From positions 1-8,373 of the forward strand of contig JAIUYC010000114.1 in the NCBI GenBank assembly GCA_020216575.1: DNA of 8,373 bases. The letters run 5' to 3'. Below, in pieces: positions 1 to 6,514 of this stretch. The translations under genes were made by a program, and so were the position numbers. The DNA comes from Coleofasciculus sp. S288 (GTDB lineage: Bacteria; Cyanobacteriota; Cyanobacteriia; Cyanobacteriales; Coleofasciculaceae). Numbering within the stretch: position 1 is the first letter of the stretch; every line of letters begins with the position of its first letter. Under the pieces are notes generated by a model. It did not search any database. It was not told the origin of the DNA and saw only the letters and a list, made by a program, of their open reading frames with translations.

Positions 1-61
1 AGTGAACGCTGCGGTAGGGAGATGGCAAAATAATGCTGTGTTCCTACCTGTGTTTTAACAC

Positions 62-880
62 TTGAAACTTAGCTTCTCAAAATTAGCTCAATACTCAGCA
101 CCCGTGCGGCTGGTCGCCTTGATTGCGATCTTGCTATTGATTTGGCTGCCTGTAGCGGCTCCGATTTATTTATTGGGTCGCGACCCGAGCTTAGTTACTA
201 TCTTGACGATGGGACTGTTGTTCGGGGAATTTTTACTGTTAATCCGATTTTGGGGATTAAACGTCTATCAGCAACCCCAAATTCTCAAACATTACGGCTT
301 GGAAGGCACGCGGTCAAATGGGCTAAACCTAGTTAAGGGATTGAGTATTGGCGTTTTATTCACGTTGAGTTTGTTTACGTTGGAGGGGTTACTGGGTTGG
401 CTAGAATTTCAGCCCCCCCCAGTGTCATTGCCTCGAGTGATTTTAGAGGGATTAGTCAGCGCACTGGGCGTTGGTTTTGCAGAGGAGCTGGTATTTCGGG
501 GCTGGCTGTTGGATGAGTTGGAACGAGACTATAATCCAAAGGTAGCTCTGTGGGGAGATGCGATCGCCTATGCCGTGTTACATTTTCTCAAACCCCTCTC
601 AGAAATGATTCGCACCTTACCCCAATTTCCGGGTTTGGTGCTTTTGGGCTTAACGCTGGTTTGGGCAAAGCGATCGAGTAGAGGACTTCTTGGTCTGTCC
701 ATTGGTTTACATGCTGGTTTGGTCTGGGGCTACTACATTATCAATGTAGGGCAACTGGTGAAGTATTCTGGGCAAGTTTCACCTTGGATTACTGGCGTTG
801 ATGGTAACCCGCTCGCTGGATTTATGGGATTGCTATTATTAAGTGTTCTTGCCTTTTTGATCAGAAAGCGAGACGTTTGA
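62..880 (+). CDS. CPBP-family intramembrane metalloprotease-like membrane protein
   Basis: This 272-residue, very hydrophobic protein carries hallmarks of the CPBP (CAAX protease and bacteriocin-processing, Abi) family. The EExxxR motif is E141-E142 and R146 (EELVFR). A histidine follows at 174 (YAVLHF, with Tyr in place of the usual Phe four residues before it), and another at 217 (GLSIGLHAGL). The Asn/Asp often found four residues after the last histidine is Val221 here, so activity is not certain. Several membrane segments are visible, around residues 14-38, 44-62, 94-115, 186-201 and 252-267. The start is TTG, the first possible start after the in-frame stop at 56-58, with no Shine-Dalgarno sequence in front; the N-terminus MKLSFSKLA looks natural. 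tatA follows 59 bp downstream on the same strand. The family is known for membrane proteolysis; substrate and role here are unknown. Confidence 0.85.
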   Translation: MKLSFSKLAQYSAPVRLVALIAILLLIWLPVAAPIYLLGRDPSLVTILTMGLLFGEFLLLIRFWGLNVYQQPQILKHYGLEGTRSNGLNLVKGLSIGVLFTLSLFTLEGLLGWLEFQPPPVSLPRVILEGLVSALGVGFAEELVFRGWLLDELERDYNPKVALWGDAIAYAVLHFLKPLSEMIRTLPQFPGLVLLGLTLVWAKRSSRGLLGLSIGLHAGLVWGYYIINVGQLVKYSGQVSPWITGVDGNPLAGFMGLLLLSVLAFLIRKRDV

Positions 881-928
881 TCAATTTCTCGCTCTGAGTA
901 TTCCCCCTCCTGTCTATAGTTAGTTAAT

Positions 929-933
929 AGGAG
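929..933 (+). promoter_or_regulatory. Ribosome binding site of the tatA-type gene
   Basis: AGGAG lies 6 bases before the ATG at 940. It supports this short gene being translated and fixes its start. Confidence 0.75.
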
Positions 934-939
934 ATAGGT

Positions 940-1116
940 ATGTTTGGTTTAGGATGGCCTGAAGTGGCAATAATTGGAATTATCGCTCTTGCAATTTTCG
1001 GTCCCAAGAAGATTCCGGAAATGGGTAGTGCTTTAGGAAAAACCCTTAGAGGCTTTAAGGATGAGATGAAGAAACCAACCTCGGAGCAAGACGAACCGGA
1101 GCAGGATAACCTCTAG
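940..1116 (+). CDS. tatA: Sec-independent (twin-arginine) translocase subunit TatA/TatE
   Basis: This 58-residue protein has the TatA layout. A short N-terminal transmembrane helix (about residues 6-20, starting GWPEVAIIG) contains an acidic Glu8. It is followed by the hinge FGPKKIPE at residues 20-27, an amphipathic helix (about 28-46, with GSALGKTLRGFK), and a short acidic, polar tail. Reading is from ATG at 940 to TAG at 1114. TatA oligomers form the pore-like part of the Tat system, which carries folded twin-arginine proteins across the cytoplasmic and thylakoid membranes. The length fits TatA/TatE rather than the longer TatB. No tatC is in the window, as expected for cyanobacteria, where tat genes are often scattered. 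It sits 59 bp after the CPBP gene on the same strand, so co-transcription is possible but not shown. Confidence 0.92.
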   Translation: MFGLGWPEVAIIGIIALAIFGPKKIPEMGSALGKTLRGFKDEMKKPTSEQDEPEQDNL

Positions 1117-1190
1117 AGCAAAAGCACATTTTCAATAATAACGGTTTTGTTGACAAAAGTAGACCATTTCAGGTTGACTTTGGAGGCGAG

Positions 1191-1330
1191 GATTTTGGAT
1201 GATTTTTTTCGGTTCATGCCTCGCCGCTAGTCGGCGAAACAACTCTAAGAGCGTCAATCTAAAATCTCTAACCCCGTCCCCTCGTGGTCGGGGTCAATCC
1301 AAAATCTAAAGTCGCAAATCCAAAATCGAT
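1191..1330. repeat. Dispersed heptad-type (TTGGATT/AATCCAA) repeat cluster
   Basis: GATTTTGGAT at 1191-1200 is matched in inverted orientation by ATCCAAAATC at 1297-1306 and again at 1318-1327, with a related AATCTAAAATC near 1256-1266. The unit corresponds to the TDNGATT-type heptanucleotide repeats described from cyanobacteria (for example in Nostoc trnL introns). A second, tighter copy of the same family lies at 6515-6570 between ndhA and ndhI. Confidence 0.6.
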
Positions 1331-1504
1331 TGACTTGTGAGCTATAGGGTGATCCCTACCGCTGGAGTGAGGAAGCTATTACTTAAGGGTTATTACAGTT
1401 ACGTTACAGTCTAGGGGTGGGAGATGTGCTAAAGGTCACATTCTTCCAGGAATTTTTGGGACTGAAACCTAACAGTAATACGAAGTAGTATAAAACAGAT
1501 TATT

Positions 1505-1509
1505 GGAGG
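1505..1509 (+). promoter_or_regulatory. Ribosome binding site of clpB
   Basis: GGAGG lies 10 bases before the ATG at 1520, a slightly long but good Shine-Dalgarno spacing. It confirms the start used for full-length ClpB. Confidence 0.7.
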
Positions 1510-1519
1510 CTGAAACTCT

Positions 1520-4159
1520 ATGCAACCAACTAATCCCAATCAATTCACAGAGAAAGCCTGGGAAGCGATCGCACGCACTCCAGACGTTGCCAAAGCTGCC
1601 CAGCAACAACAACTTGAAAGCGAACACCTGATGAAAGCGCTGCTCGATCAAGAAGGATTAACTACCAGCGTTTTCAATAAGCTGGAAGTACCCGTGCAGC
1701 GAGTGCGCGACTATACAGAAAGCTTTATCCATCGCCAGCCAAAAGTTTCTGGCACTAGCACCTCAGTTTACCTGGGTCGCAGTCTAGATACCCTCTTGGA
1801 TAGGGCGGAGTCCTATCGCCAAGAGTATAACGATGATTTCATATCCATCGAGCATCTCGTGCTGGCGTATGCCAAAGACGATCGCTTTGGTAAGGGTTTG
1901 TTCCAAGAATTTAAACTAGATGAAAATAAGCTTAAAAATGCGATCGCCCAAATTCGAGGGAACCAGAAAGTGACCGACCAGAATCCAGAAGGCAAATACG
2001 AAGCACTGGAAAAATACGGACGTGACCTGACACAAGCCGCTCGTGAAGGTAAACTCGACCCAGTGATTGGGCGGGATGATGAAATTCGCCGCACGATTCA
2101 AATTCTCTCGCGCCGTACCAAAAATAACCCCGTCCTGATTGGTGAACCTGGAGTCGGTAAGACAGCGATTGCCGAAGGCTTGGCACAGCGAATTGTGGCG
2201 GGTGACGTTCCTCAATCTCTCAAAGATAGGAAACTAATTGCCCTGGATATGGGCGCACTGATTGCGGGTGCCAAGTTTAGGGGTGAGTTTGAAGAACGCT
2301 TGAAAGCAGTTCTCAAAGAAGTTACTGACTCTCGTGGTCAAATTATCCTGTTTATCGACGAAATCCATACCGTTGTGGGTGCCGGTGCAACCCAAGGTGC
2401 GATGGATGCTGGCAACCTGCTTAAGCCAATGCTAGCTAGAGGTGAGTTGCGGTGTATTGGTGCGACTACGCTGGATGAGTACCGCAAGTACATTGAGAAA
2501 GATGCGGCCTTAGAGCGTAGATTCCAACAGGTTTATGTGGATCAGCCCAGTGTCGAAGATACCATCTCGATTCTGCGGGGACTCAAAGAGCGTTATGAAG
2601 TCCACCACGGGGTGAAGATTTCGGACAGTGCCTTAGTGGCAGCAGCGACGTTATCTACGAGATATATTAGCGATCGCTTTTTACCGGATAAAGCGATCGA
2701 CTTAGTAGACGAAGCCGCCGCACGGCTGAAAATGGAGATTACCTCTAAGCCGAAAGAACTCGATGAAATCGATCGCAAAATCCTCCAACTGGAAATGGAG
2801 AAGTTGTCGCTACAAAAAGAAAGCGACCCTGCCTCTAGAGAACGACTGGAACGACTGGAAAAAGAACTCGCTGACCTCAAAGAAGACCAACGCGCTTTGA
2901 ATGCTCAGTGGCAGTCCGAAAAAGACTTACTCACCCGGATTCAGAGCATTAAAGAAGAAATTGACCGAGTCAATGTCGAAATCCAGCAAGCTGAACGTGA
3001 CTACGACCTCAACAAGGCAGCAGAATTAAAATACGGTAAATTAGCCGAGTTACAGAAATCCCTGCAAGAGGCTGAATCTCACCTAGAAGCGACCCAAACC
3101 AGTGGCAAGTCGCTACTGCGGGAGGAAGTCACCGAAGCCGACATTGCGGAAATCATCTCCAAGTGGACGGGGATTCCCATCAGCAAGCTGGTTGAGTCGG
3201 AGAAAGAGAAGCTGCTGCACCTCGAAGATGAACTGCACAAACGGGTTGTTGGACAAGAGGAAGCGGTTACTGCTGTTGCTGATGCCATTCAGAGGGCGCG
3301 TGCGGGTTTGGCAGACCCCAATCGTCCAACCGCTAGCTTTATCTTCCTTGGTCCTACAGGTGTCGGTAAGACAGAATTGGCGAAAGCCCTTGCCGCTTAC
3401 CTCTTCGACACGGAAGACGCTTTAGTGCGGATTGATATGTCCGAGTACATGGAGAAGCATGCCGTCTCTCGTCTGATTGGTGCGCCTCCAGGATACATTG
3501 GTTACGAAGAAGGCGGTCAATTAACTGAAGCGATTCGTCGCCGTCCGTATGCCGTGATTTTGTTCGACGAAATCGAGAAAGCACACCCCGATGTGTTCAA
3601 CATCATGCTGCAAATCCTCGATGATGGTCGTGTCACCGATGCTCAAGGTCACACGGTAGACTTCAAGAACAGCATCATCATCATGACTAGCAATATTGGT
3701 TCTCAGTACATCATGGATGTTGCTGGGGATGAGTCACAATACGATGAGATGCGGCATCGGGTGATGGAGGCGATGCGCACGAGCTTCCGTCCGGAATTCC
3801 TCAACCGGATTGATGAGATTATTATTTTCCACCCGTTGCAGAGACATCAGTTGCGGTACATAGTCCAGCTACAAGTGAAGCGCTTAGAACAACGTCTTGG
3901 CGATCGCAAAATGTCCCTCAAGCTGTCTGAAAGTGCTCTCGACTTCTTGGCAGAGGTGGGTTACGACCCAGTCTTCGGTGCTCGTCCTCTCAAGCGTGCC
4001 ATCCAGCGCGAACTAGAAACCCAAATCGCTAAGGCTATTCTGCGAGGCGAGTTCAACGACGGCGACACCATCTTTGTGGATGTTGAGAACGAACGGCTTG
4101 CCTTCAAGCGCTTGCCTGCTGAGTTGTTGACTGCCACTTCCGCGAACCCAAACGCTTAA
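1520..4159 (+). CDS. clpB: ATP-dependent chaperone/disaggregase ClpB (ClpB1 type)
   Basis: This full-length Hsp100 disaggregase of 879 residues works with DnaK/DnaJ/GrpE in the cytosol to pull proteins out of heat-induced aggregates. The N-domain (about 6-145) has two Clp-N repeats. AAA+ domain 1 has Walker A GEPGVGKT (208-215), Walker B ILFIDE (276-281), a pore loop KFRG (252-255, Phe in place of the usual Tyr) and arginine fingers R333/R334. The coiled-coil middle domain spans about 408-530, which distinguishes ClpB from ClpC and ClpA. AAA+ domain 2 has Walker A GPTGVGKT (611-618), Walker B VILFDE (679-684), pore loop GYIGY (658-662) and sensor-2 GARPLKR (820-826). No IGF/IGL ClpP-docking tripeptide is seen, so it should not feed ClpP. 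The N-terminus [18 protein letters not shown] follows the cyanobacterial ClpB1 pattern. An internal GTG at codon 151 may give a short form. The C-terminal tail past about residue 868 is a low-complexity extension. Confidence 0.97.
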   Translation: MQPTNPNQFTEKAWEAIARTPDVAKAAQQQQLESEHLMKALLDQEGLTTSVFNKLEVPVQRVRDYTESFIHRQPKVSGTSTSVYLGRSLDTLLDRAESYRQEYNDDFISIEHLVLAYAKDDRFGKGLFQEFKLDENKLKNAIAQIRGNQKVTDQNPEGKYEALEKYGRDLTQAAREGKLDPVIGRDDEIRRTIQILSRRTKNNPVLIGEPGVGKTAIAEGLAQRIVAGDVPQSLKDRKLIALDMGALIAGAKFRGEFEERLKAVLKEVTDSRGQIILFIDEIHTVVGAGATQGAMDAGNLLKPMLARGELRCIGATTLDEYRKYIEKDAALERRFQQVYVDQPSVEDTISILRGLKERYEVHHGVKISDSALVAAATLSTRYISDRFLPDKAIDLVDEAAARLKMEITSKPKELDEIDRKILQLEMEKLSLQKESDPASRERLERLEKELADLKEDQRALNAQWQSEKDLLTRIQSIKEEIDRVNVEIQQAERDYDLNKAAELKYGKLAELQKSLQEAESHLEATQTSGKSLLREEVTEADIAEIISKWTGIPISKLVESEKEKLLHLEDELHKRVVGQEEAVTAVADAIQRARAGLADPNRPTASFIFLGPTGVGKTELAKALAAYLFDTEDALVRIDMSEYMEKHAVSRLIGAPPGYIGYEEGGQLTEAIRRRPYAVILFDEIEKAHPDVFNIMLQILDDGRVTDAQGHTVDFKNSIIIMTSNIGSQYIMDVAGDESQYDEMRHRVMEAMRTSFRPEFLNRIDEIIIFHPLQRHQLRYIVQLQVKRLEQRLGDRKMSLKLSESALDFLAEVGYDPVFGARPLKRAIQRELETQIAKAILRGEFNDGDTIFVDVENERLAFKRLPAELLTATSANPNA
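1956..1972 (+). promoter_or_regulatory. Probable internal translation start of clpB (short ClpB form)
   Basis: Codon 151 of clpB is GTG (1970-1972), preceded by GAGGG at 1956-1960 with 9 bases between. It falls at the N-domain/AAA-1 boundary, just before [21 protein letters not shown] second start at about this place is known in E. coli clpB and in Synechococcus PCC 7942 clpB, where it yields an N-domain-less protein of about 79 kDa. Here it would give 729 residues. The site is seen; its use is inferred from those relatives. Confidence 0.6.
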
Positions 4160-4171
4160 TCCTCTCGTTGA

Positions 4172-4199
4172 GACAGGTTGCCTTGCCGTGCAGCCTGTC
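4172..4199 (+). terminator. Possible clpB transcription terminator hairpin
   Basis: GACAGGTTG (4172-4180) pairs with CAGCCTGTC (4191-4199), giving 9 bp with one G-U wobble and a 10-base loop, starting 13 bases past the clpB stop. The T-tract that follows (TTTT within 4209-4215) is short and displaced by about 10 bases, so this is at best a weak intrinsic terminator. Confidence 0.4.
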
Positions 4200-4240
4200 G
4201 CATTACTTAATTTTCATCAATATAGCCATCCTAAACATCT

Positions 4241-4432
4241 CAGGACTTACGCACAGACAGCACATCTGGTAGGGGCACGATACCAAAGCCCCCAGACTGT
4301 CTTATCGGTACGTCGCCCAACGATTTAACTAGGCTTACAACCCCCGATAAACCGCTGTTTCATACTAGTTAGACAGTCTGAGACCGAAGCCCCTACAATT
4401 GGCGCTTTAGAGATAAATTTGCGTAAGTCCTG
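4241..4432. mobile_element. MITE-like non-autonomous element with 13-bp perfect TIRs
   Basis: The element is 192 bp. Its ends are exact inverted repeats, CAGGACTTACGCA at 4241-4253 and TGCGTAAGTCCTG at 4420-4432. It is bracketed by the direct repeat ATCT (4237-4240 and 4433-4436), which fits a target-site duplication. Because T and A adjoin the ends, the TIR can equally be read as 14 bp with a shorter duplication. There is no ORF inside. The interior is itself self-complementary: GTAGGGGC (4269-4276) pairs with GCCCCTAC (4389-4396), CAGACTGTCT (4293-4302) with AGACAGTCTG (4371-4380), and TTATCGG (4302-4308) with CCGATAA (4344-4350). The whole can therefore fold as one long interrupted hairpin. 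It would depend on a transposase encoded elsewhere; the family cannot be named from this window. It sits in the convergent clpB/ndhE spacer, where an insertion harms no gene. Confidence 0.85.
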
Positions 4433-4484
4433 ATCTGTGAGATGGGCTTGATTCTCGCTAACTTTCTAAGTCGTGAATTGTAAG

Positions 4485-4520
4485 CTATGGGGACACGGCA
4501 ATGTCGTGTCCCTACCATAG
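4485..4520. repeat. Strong hairpin repeat downstream of ndhE
   Basis: CTATGG (4485-4490) plus GGACACG (4491-4497) pair with CGTGTCC (4505-4511) and CCATAG (4515-4520), with a 7-base loop and a 3-base bulge (4512-4514). GTAGGGACACG-type palindromes are a common dispersed kind in cyanobacteria. Read on the minus strand it starts about 24 bases past the ndhE stop and could end or stabilise the ndh transcript, but no T-run follows. On that strand GGTAGGGACACGACA resembles GGTAGGGGCACGATA inside the neighbouring MITE at 4268-4282, so the two may be related. Confidence 0.65.
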
Positions 4521-4524
4521 AAAG

Positions 4525-4555
4525 CTCAAGTGAAACCGTATAACTACCACTTGAG
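4525..4555. repeat. Inverted repeat spanning the ndhE stop codon
   Basis: CTCAAGTG (4525-4532) is the exact reverse complement of CACTTGAG (4548-4555), with a 15-base loop that contains the ndhE stop (4544-4546). In mRNA this puts the last ndhE codons in one arm. It may be part of the 3' end structure of the operon together with the hairpin at 4485-4520. The function is inferred only. Confidence 0.4.
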
Positions 4556-4849
4556 GAGATTAAACTGCTCCATATCTACCGTATCTCGGTTGCGGTAAAT
4601 TGAAAGCACGATCGCCAAACCCACTGCTGCTTCTGCTGCTGCCACTGTAATAACAAACACAGTAAAAACTTGACCCTTAATCTCTTGTGGGTCTAAAAAG
4701 TTGGAGAATGCCATTAAATTCAGGTTCACGGCATTCAGCAGTAGTTCAATTGACATCAACACCCGGACAGCATTGCGACTGGTAATTAAGCCATAAATGC
4801 CAATGCAAAACAAAGCAGCGGCAAGGAGTAAGAAGTACTGGAGTTGCAT
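4544..4849 (-). CDS. ndhE: NAD(P)H-quinone oxidoreductase subunit 4L (NdhE, NuoK homologue)
   Basis: This 101-residue protein, the usual NdhE length, has three transmembrane helices (about 4-22, 28-48 and 62-85). The conserved membrane acids Glu35 (in [11 protein letters not shown]) and Glu73 (in [12 protein letters not shown]) correspond to the proton-channel glutamates of NuoK. It is a membrane-arm subunit of cyanobacterial NDH-1, which takes electrons from ferredoxin for cyclic electron flow and respiration and, in variant complexes, for CO2 uptake. It is the last gene of the ndhA-ndhI-ndhG-ndhE cluster and starts at ATG 54 bp past ndhG. The Shine-Dalgarno is weak: only GAGAAG lies a few bases before the ATG. 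A strong hairpin and a MITE lie just downstream. Confidence 0.97.
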   Translation of the reverse strand: MQLQYFLLLAAALFCIGIYGLITSRNAVRVLMSIELLLNAVNLNLMAFSNFLDPQEIKGQVFTVFVITVAAAEAAVGLAIVLSIYRNRDTVDMEQFNLLKW

Positions 4850-4903
4850 GAATCTTCTCAGTTATCAACAGAAATCCAACCAATAATCTGGTATCAAAGT
4901 GTA

Positions 4904-5530
4904 TTAACGCGAACTTTGCTTTGAGCTACCTGCTAGTGAAGCAACTTCGCGAGGACGCTCTGGCAACGTCGAGACGGCTGTAATTTCCGTATCTCTGGGA
5001 ACCAACTCCTCTGGAATGAAATCGCGACGTGCCAGGATAATTGCGCCTATCATCGCCATCAGCAATAGAACAGACGCTAGTTCAAATGGCAGCAAAAAGT
5101 CACTGAAGAAATGCTCACCAATCGTCACGATGGGATTTGCATCGATGATAGGAGCGGCAGTGCTAACAGACCAAGGTGTTGCCAACACCATCGTACTCAG
5201 AAGCGCAAACAATCCGAAACAGACGAGTGCTGTTGATGCGTTGCGAATCCAGCGTCTAGCGATTGGTGCAAAATCCTCTCGCTTGTTCACCAGCATGATC
5301 GCAAATAAAATCAGAACGTTAACTGCGCCAACATAGATCAATATTTGTGCCGCTGCTACAAAGTCAGCATTGAGCAACAGGTATAAACCAGCAATGCTGA
5401 TGAGGACACCACCGAGCAAAAATGCTGAGTAGACGATATTGGTAAGCAGGACAACTCCCAAAGCCGACCCAATCATCATCACTGACAGGATAGCAAACGA
5501 AACAAGCTGAACCCCTTCCGCTAGATTCAC
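4904..5530 (-). CDS. ndhG: NAD(P)H-quinone oxidoreductase subunit 6 (NdhG, NuoJ homologue)
   Basis: This 208-residue membrane subunit of NDH-1 has five predicted transmembrane helices (about 8-28, 32-52, 58-80, 98-117 and 148-168). The best conserved stretch, LNADFVAAAQILIYVGAVNV (53-72), with Tyr66, is the third helix, which in complex I carries a pi-bulge linked to coupling of quinone reduction to proton movement. The polar C-terminal tail (about 170-208) is cytoplasmic and variable in the family. The start is GTG at 5530 (MNLAEGVQ, the normal NdhG N-terminus). AAGGAG (5547-5542) lies 11 bases upstream, and an ATG-TAA pair lies between them. The 350-bp gap up to ndhI is unusually large for this cluster, so a separate promoter is possible. 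Confidence 0.96.
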   Translation of the reverse strand: MNLAEGVQLVSFAILSVMMIGSALGVVLLTNIVYSAFLLGGVLISIAGLYLLLNADFVAAAQILIYVGAVNVLILFAIMLVNKREDFAPIARRWIRNASTALVCFGLFALLSTMVLATPWSVSTAAPIIDANPIVTIGEHFFSDFLLPFELASVLLLMAMIGAIILARRDFIPEELVPRDTEITAVSTLPERPREVASLAGSSKQSSR

Positions 5531-5532
5531 GG

Positions 5533-5547
5533 TTACATAATCTCCTT
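5533..5547 (-). promoter_or_regulatory. SD followed by an ATG-TAA start-stop just before ndhG
   Basis: On the minus strand AAGGAGA (5547-5541) is followed by ATG (5538-5536) and at once by TAA (5535-5533). Two bases later comes the GTG start of ndhG (5530). The SD-to-GTG spacing is 11 bases and the SD-to-ATG spacing is 3. The ATG cannot be the ndhG start because it is closed directly. This may be a minimal upstream ORF affecting ndhG initiation, or chance. Confidence 0.45.
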
Positions 5548-5644
5548 GGAATGCATTACCAACGCGATGGGTAACTGAATTTTTATCTCAACCCTTGATA
5601 TTTTCCCCTGTAATATCGATTACCTAAATGTTTGCTACAGATGC

Positions 5645-5672
5645 TCGTTCGCGTAGCGTGCGTGCTAGCGCA
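5645..5672. repeat. TTCGCGTAGCGT-type dispersed palindromic repeat
   Basis: CGTTCGCGTAGCGTGCGTGC (5646-5665) followed by TAGCGC matches the kind of short palindromic repeat beginning TTCGCGTAGCGT that is scattered in many filamentous cyanobacteria. TAGC (5654-5657) pairs with GCTA (5664-5667), and GCG with CGC outside it after a one-base bulge. The identification is by recall of the motif and not by a search. Confidence 0.5.
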
Positions 5673-5683
5673 ATCTCCCATAA

Positions 5684-5749
5684 CCCCCCTAAAAAAGGGG
5701 GAACAAAATTTAGTTTTAAGTCCCTCTTAAAAAGGGGGATTTAGGGGGA
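5684..5749. repeat. CCCCCTAAA...TTTAGGGGG palindromic repeat
   Basis: CCCCCTAAA (5685-5693) is the exact reverse complement of TTTAGGGGG (5740-5748). Nested inside are GGGGG runs at 5697-5701 and 5734-5738 and a pyrimidine block TCCCTCTT (5721-5728), so alternative hairpins such as 5684-5701 are possible. This AGGGGGATTTAGGGGG type is among the commonest intergenic repeats of filamentous cyanobacteria. It lies inside the ndh cluster and would be transcribed with it. Confidence 0.65.
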
Positions 5750-5880
5750 GCTCCAATTTGTTGCATTGTTTTTTGTATTCGATATAACAGGCTTTAACGT
5801 TGCTCCTGTAGCTGCTGGAGGACATTTTGCCCGCCATTTAAAGCGCTCAGACACACTGTACGAGGAGCAAGTGCTGACGA

Positions 5881-6489
5881 CTACTTCTTAGCCGCTTCTT
5901 CTTTGCCGGATTCCATCTGTTCTGCAATTTGTTCTGGACGCAAACCAGCCCGTTGAGAACCGGGCGGCAAACCATGCGGTTCTATCACGCCCTTGGGCAG
6001 GTATCCCAACTCCCGCAACGGAGTCACAATTGGGTCTTGCGTGACTTTGTAAGGCAGCCGTCCCATCGCTACGTTGTCATAGTTTAGTTCGTGGCGATCA
6101 TAAGTGGAAATTTCGTATTCTTCAGTTGCCGACAGACAGTTGGTTGGGCAGTACTCAATGCAGTTGGCACAGAAAATACAAACCCCGAAGTCGATGCTGT
6201 AGTGCTTGAGTTTTTTCTTCTTGCTCGCTTTATCAAACTCATAGTCTACTACTGGCAAATTGATCGGACAAACCCGAACACAGACTTCGCAGGAAATGCA
6301 CTTATCAAATTCAAAGTGAATCCGCCCCCGAAACCGCTCTGAAGGGATCAGTTTTTCGTAGGGGAACTGCACTGTAACGGGACGCCGCTGCATGTGATCG
6401 AAGGTAACGGCTAGTCCTTGACCAATGTAACGAGCGGCTTGAACCGTTTCTTTGGCATAGTCGCCAACTTGTTTGAGGAACTTCAGCAT
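5881..6489 (-). CDS. ndhI: NAD(P)H-quinone oxidoreductase subunit I (NdhI, ferredoxin-type 2[4Fe-4S])
   Basis: This 202-residue peripheral subunit of NDH-1 carries two [4Fe-4S] clusters. They are bound by [12 protein letters not shown] (Cys64, 67, 70, 74) and [12 protein letters not shown] (Cys104, 107, 110, 114), in the usual order where the last Cys of each motif serves the other cluster. These clusters pass electrons from the ferredoxin-accepting side towards the quinone site formed with NdhA. The N-terminus (about 1-30) is the amphipathic helix that lies on the membrane. The Lys/Glu-rich tail (about 185-202) is variable in the family. The start is ATG at 6489. Only a purine-rich AAAGAGAGAG (6510-6501) lies 11 bases upstream, with no good SD. 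It follows ndhA after 84 bp that hold a repeat hairpin. Confidence 0.97.
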   Translation of the reverse strand: MLKFLKQVGDYAKETVQAARYIGQGLAVTFDHMQRRPVTVQFPYEKLIPSERFRGRIHFEFDKCISCEVCVRVCPINLPVVDYEFDKASKKKKLKHYSIDFGVCIFCANCIEYCPTNCLSATEEYEISTYDRHELNYDNVAMGRLPYKVTQDPIVTPLRELGYLPKGVIEPHGLPPGSQRAGLRPEQIAEQMESGKEEAAKK

Positions 6490-6514
6490 CGTTTCAGTGT
6501 CTCTCTCTTTTCAA

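Larger units (their letters stand above)
1117..1519. other. Repeat-rich spacer between tatA and clpB
   Basis: I see no gene in these 403 bp. The first two thirds hold scattered copies of the heptad-type repeat (see the repeat at 1191-1330) and small hairpins. GGCGAGG at 1185-1191 pairs with CCTCGCC at 1219-1225. TCGCCG at 1221-1226 pairs with CGGCGA at 1232-1237 across 5 bases. ACCCCG at 1271-1276 pairs with CGGGGT at 1289-1294. None is followed by a T-run, so I do not call a tatA terminator. The last 130 bp should hold the clpB promoter. Two TTACAGT copies (1393-1399 and 1404-1410) are 11 bp apart, and AT-rich -10-like hexamers lie at 1476-1481 (TAATAC) and 1489-1494 (TATAAA), without a convincing -35. 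I see no CIRCE element (TTAGCACTC-N9-GAGTGCTAA), so HrcA control is not supported. Confidence 0.6.
5531..5880. other. Expanded ndhI-ndhG spacer filled with dispersed repeats
   Basis: These 350 bp split a cluster whose genes normally lie closer together. I see no gene. From the ndhG side it contains the ndhG SD, a GTTCGCGTAGCGTGCGTGCT-type repeat (5647-5666), the CCCCCTAAA/TTTAGGGGG repeat (5684-5749), an AT-rich stretch (5755-5795), and the inverted pair TTGCTCCT (5800-5807) and AGGAGCAA (5863-5870), which sits just past the ndhI stop. AT-rich hexamers could serve as a secondary promoter for ndhG-ndhE, but none stands out. Confidence 0.6.

Noticed and set aside
1..61. Possible tail of an upstream gene (frame 1 open to TAA at 31-33, frame 2 open to TAA at 56-58)
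   Set aside because: Too short to tell a real C-terminus from a chance open frame.
3102..3425. Plus-strand open frame in another frame inside clpB
   Set aside because: It lies wholly within the second AAA+ region of clpB, is basic and low in structure, and has no SD.
4160..4543. CRISPR array or tRNA in the repeat-rich convergent spacer
   Set aside because: The repeats are inverted and not regularly spaced, and no cloverleaf or CCA-type end is seen.
5016..5336. 106-codon open frame opposite ndhG
   Set aside because: It is the antisense shadow of the well-supported ndhG and has no features of its own.
6091..6342. Open frame opposite ndhI
   Set aside because: It is an antisense shadow of the ferredoxin-type ndhI coding sequence.
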